64,000 nt of DNA. Origin: Dyadobacter sp. CY356 (GTDB lineage: Bacteria > Bacteroidota > Bacteroidia > Cytophagales > Spirosomataceae). Position numbers and translations under genes: made by a program. Positions 62,190 to 64,000 of this stretch are shown in pieces (position 1 is the stretch's first letter; the number at the start of each line of letters is the position of its first letter). The notes beneath the pieces were generated by a model that saw nothing but the letters and a program-made list of their open reading frames with translations, searched no databases and was not told the origin of the DNA. Location of the stretch: contig NZ_JAJTSZ010000002.1 of assembly GCF_021440195.1 (NCBI RefSeq), positions 930,001 to 994,000 on the forward strand, in the 5' to 3' direction.

Positions 62190-64000
62190 CTTACGCTGCG
62201 TGATAATTTCTCGTAGGGAATGTCTTTCCCTATATATTTATCCCATTCTTCTTCGGTTAAATCCCTCGCTACTTTTTTGGATACTTCATTGAATAATGAC
62301 GCCGAATTAATGTCCCAGATACGTACCGTTTTATCCGCACCGGAAGCGATTAATTTTTTACCATCGTGGGTAAACCGCAGATTTAATACCCAGGAATTAA
62401 AATCGTTCAATACCACAGGTTGCTGCTTGGACAAATCCTCTTCAAGATTCCATATTTTAATTTTTGAATCGAAACTGGAAGTTGCCACCCGGCTGCCATC
62501 CGGATTCACGGCAATTCCTGTAATTCCTGAGGTATGGCTTCCCTGAAAACCAGTTAATGTGGATAGAACGGGTTCGCCGGATTTCATCTTTGCCGAGTAT
62601 AAAGCGCCGGTCGAACTGCCCAGAAATAACTGAGAACCGTCCGGACTGAAAGCCATGGTGGAAATGCGCCCTCTCACCCGGCTGAAATCATAACTAATTG
62701 GTTTCTTGGTAATATCAGCTGTTTCGATACGAATAATCTGTTCCTTTCCGGTTGCATAAAAAAGGTATTTCCCATCCGGGCTTGCTTCAACGGTGGAGAG
62801 ATCCACACCCAGATTTACATTTTTAAGCACTTCCAGCTTTTTATCCGCAATATCCCAAAGTCTGATCTGCCCGATTGAACTTGTTGAAATCAGTCTTGGT
62901 TTTCCGTCCTCATTACGGATCAACAGATTAATGACCATGCCGTCCTGAGCAATCAGCGTTTTGGTTGGCAAACTACCGGCTGTAAGATTATCCCAACGCA
63001 CGATCTGACCATTGGATGTTCCGACAAATATGGTTTTGTTGTCCGGCGTAAAGATTATGGAACGGATACTTTTAAAGGTCTGCTTAGGATTTTTAAGTGG
63101 TATCGGCCGGTTGGATGCTGCGGTGTAATTCCACAAATTCAGAACGCCATCATCCCCTGCACTGGCGAAGATTGAATTATTCGATTTTTCCGGTTCGGCT
63201 ATCACACGCACAACATCATTATGGCCCAGCAGCGTAGCTTTGGCTCCTGCTGCTTTTGAAAGTGCTGCGTACACGTCAGGATTTTCTTTTTCACCACCGT
63301 TTTTTATGTTGAAGTCATAGGCACGCAATGCCAAAAGTGCAGCAAGGTCATCGGCTGCCGGCATCTGGTTGGACTGGATCGCTATAAATCTTGCAATCGC
63401 TTTTGATCGTTGCCGTAAAGCGTCGTTTCTTGACTTTTCTGCATCTTTCTGAGCTTTTTGAGCATTCACTTTCTGACGCTCTGATTCATTTTTTGCACCA
63501 ACCGCAAACTCCTTTTGCACTTCCGTTTCTCTTTGCGACTGCACCGCGATGCGCTGGGCGTTATCCGCCTGAATTTTTTGTTCTTCCGCAAGTTTTCTGG
63601 CGGCCTTGGCAGCTACACTCTCATTAATCGCTTTTTCCTGTTCCCGGACGGCAATTGTCTTTTGTTCTTCCGTTAATATTTTCTGCTGCTCGGCGATAAT
63701 GCCTTGCTGTTCAGCAATTTTTTTCTGCGCTATGGCTTCCTTGGTCTGATCCTCAGCACGTTTACGTTCTGTCAATGCCAGACTTTCCTTATCCAAAGCT
63801 GTTTTTTCACTTTGCTCAGCCTGAGTACGAAGCACCATGGCCACGATCAAAAAAAGCAAAGAAATTAATGAACTCACACCAAGCACAGTTGCAAAAGTCC
63901 TGGCCTTGCGAAGTTCCCTTCGCTGACGGTCTTCCTTATGCTGAACTTCCTGATCGTATTGTTTTTTACTGTAATCCAGAAAGTTGATGGCCCTTTCGAA
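62186..64000 (-). CDS. Membrane-anchored coiled-coil/WD40 protein, truncated at the window edge
   Basis: The frame is open to the window edge, so only the last 604 aa are seen. A basic segment (QRRELRKARTF) precedes one membrane helix (about visible 37-57, LGVSSLISLLFLIVAMVL), then a 100-residue heptad coiled coil full of Ala/Glu/Lys/Gln (AEQQGIIAEQQKILTEEQK), and a WD40 propeller of about seven blades (LASGADKTV-type VRIWDI, IKIWNL, IRLWDI, LNLWNY). This layout matches the C-terminal part of STAND NTPase-WD40 proteins; the NTPase, if present, lies beyond the window. The C-terminus overlaps the TonB-receptor start by 4 nt (ATGA). Confidence 0.82.
   Translation of the reverse strand, partial: FERAINFLDYSKKQYDQEVQHKEDRQRRELRKARTFATVLGVSSLISLLFLIVAMVLRTQAEQSEKTALDKESLALTERKRAEDQTKEAIAQKKIAEQQGIIAEQQKILTEEQKTIAVREQEKAINESVAAKAARKLAEEQKIQADNAQRIAVQSQRETEVQKEFAVGAKNESERQKVNAQKAQKDAEKSRNDALRQRSKAIARFIAIQSNQMPAADDLAALLALRAYDFNIKNGGEKENPDVYAALSKAAGAKATLLGHNDVVRVIAEPEKSNNSIFASAGDDGVLNLWNYTAASNRPIPLKNPKQTFKSIRSIIFTPDNKTIFVGTSNGQIVRWDNLTAGSLPTKTLIAQDGMVINLLIRNEDGKPRLISTSSIGQIRLWDIADKKLEVLKNVNLGVDLSTVEASPDGKYLFYATGKEQIIRIETADITKKPISYDFSRVRGRISTMAFSPDGSQLFLGSSTGALYSAKMKSGEPVLSTLTGFQGSHTSGITGIAVNPDGSRVATSSFDSKIKIWNLEEDLSKQQPVVLNDFNSWVLNLRFTHDGKKLIASGADKTVRIWDINSASLFNEVSKKVARDLTEEEWDKYIGKDIPYEKLSRSVR

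Noticed and set aside
61626..62216. 196-codon plus-strand frame opposite the TonB receptor
   Set aside because: It is antisense to the plug domain, which has clear conserved motifs; the composition is that of a reverse-strand shadow.
1..64000. CRISPR arrays, tRNA or rRNA genes, insertion sequences
   Set aside because: No regularly spaced repeats, tRNA-like folds or transposase genes with terminal repeats were seen by eye; a dedicated scan was not possible.

Overview
The window looks like a chromosomal segment of a Bacteroidota bacterium of the Cytophagales, most like Dyadobacter or a relative. This is inferred from gene content and not from a database match. The supporting signs are type IX secretion C-terminal tails, promoters of the TTG/TTTG-N20-TAnnTTTG type, a periplasmic-propeller histidine kinase, a GT3-type glycogen synthase, TolC/HlyD/EmrB and RND efflux sets, and moderate GC with AT-rich spacers. 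No tRNA, rRNA, CRISPR array or insertion sequence was recognised.

Layout. 0-15 kb is mixed housekeeping and envelope genes: a YyaL-type thioredoxin-fold protein, DinB-like protein, outer-membrane proteins, a PAP2/haloperoxidase lipoprotein, an IorAB-type molybdenum hydroxylase, methionine aminopeptidase, a RES/Xre toxin-antitoxin pair, a sugar isomerase-like protein, a VOC protein, a sulfite-oxidase-like protein and an orphan phage Rha domain. 15-23 kb holds a hybrid histidine kinase and a TetR-TolC-HlyD-EmrB efflux operon with a clear palindromic operator over its own promoter. 23-35 kb holds ruvC, a flippase-like protein with a glycosyltransferase, small unknown genes, and an AraC-TolC-RND-adaptor efflux set. 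35-45 kb holds a secreted SGNH/GQSN esterase with a sorting tail, a CLC antiporter preceded by what reads as a fluoride (crcB) riboswitch, small stress-type genes, and a tesA/ybbA/ybbP-like cluster. 45-47 kb is a scarred, AT-rich region with gene remnants and a chimeric tail-collar/T9SS open frame. 47-50 kb holds an alpha/beta hydrolase, a DUF6496 gene and a glycogen synthase.

50-64 kb is the most striking part: one uninterrupted minus-strand run of seven genes, most of them overlapping or less than 45 nt apart. In transcription order these are a membrane-anchored WD40 protein (5' end beyond the window), a TonB-dependent receptor with an extra N-terminal helical domain, a GNAT acyltransferase, an MFS-like/HEAT-repeat fusion, a two-component propeller sensor kinase whose phospho-acceptor His is replaced by Asp, a soluble kinase that keeps its His, and a receiver-PP2C phosphatase. 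I read this as a candidate undescribed sensory/transport system in which a His-less sensor kinase works with the adjacent His-containing kinase and a phosphatase output; that functional link is inference.

Many convergent gene pairs are separated by long bidirectional hairpin terminators. Start codons were moved inward where the first possible start was a rare codon or overlapped a neighbour without reason.
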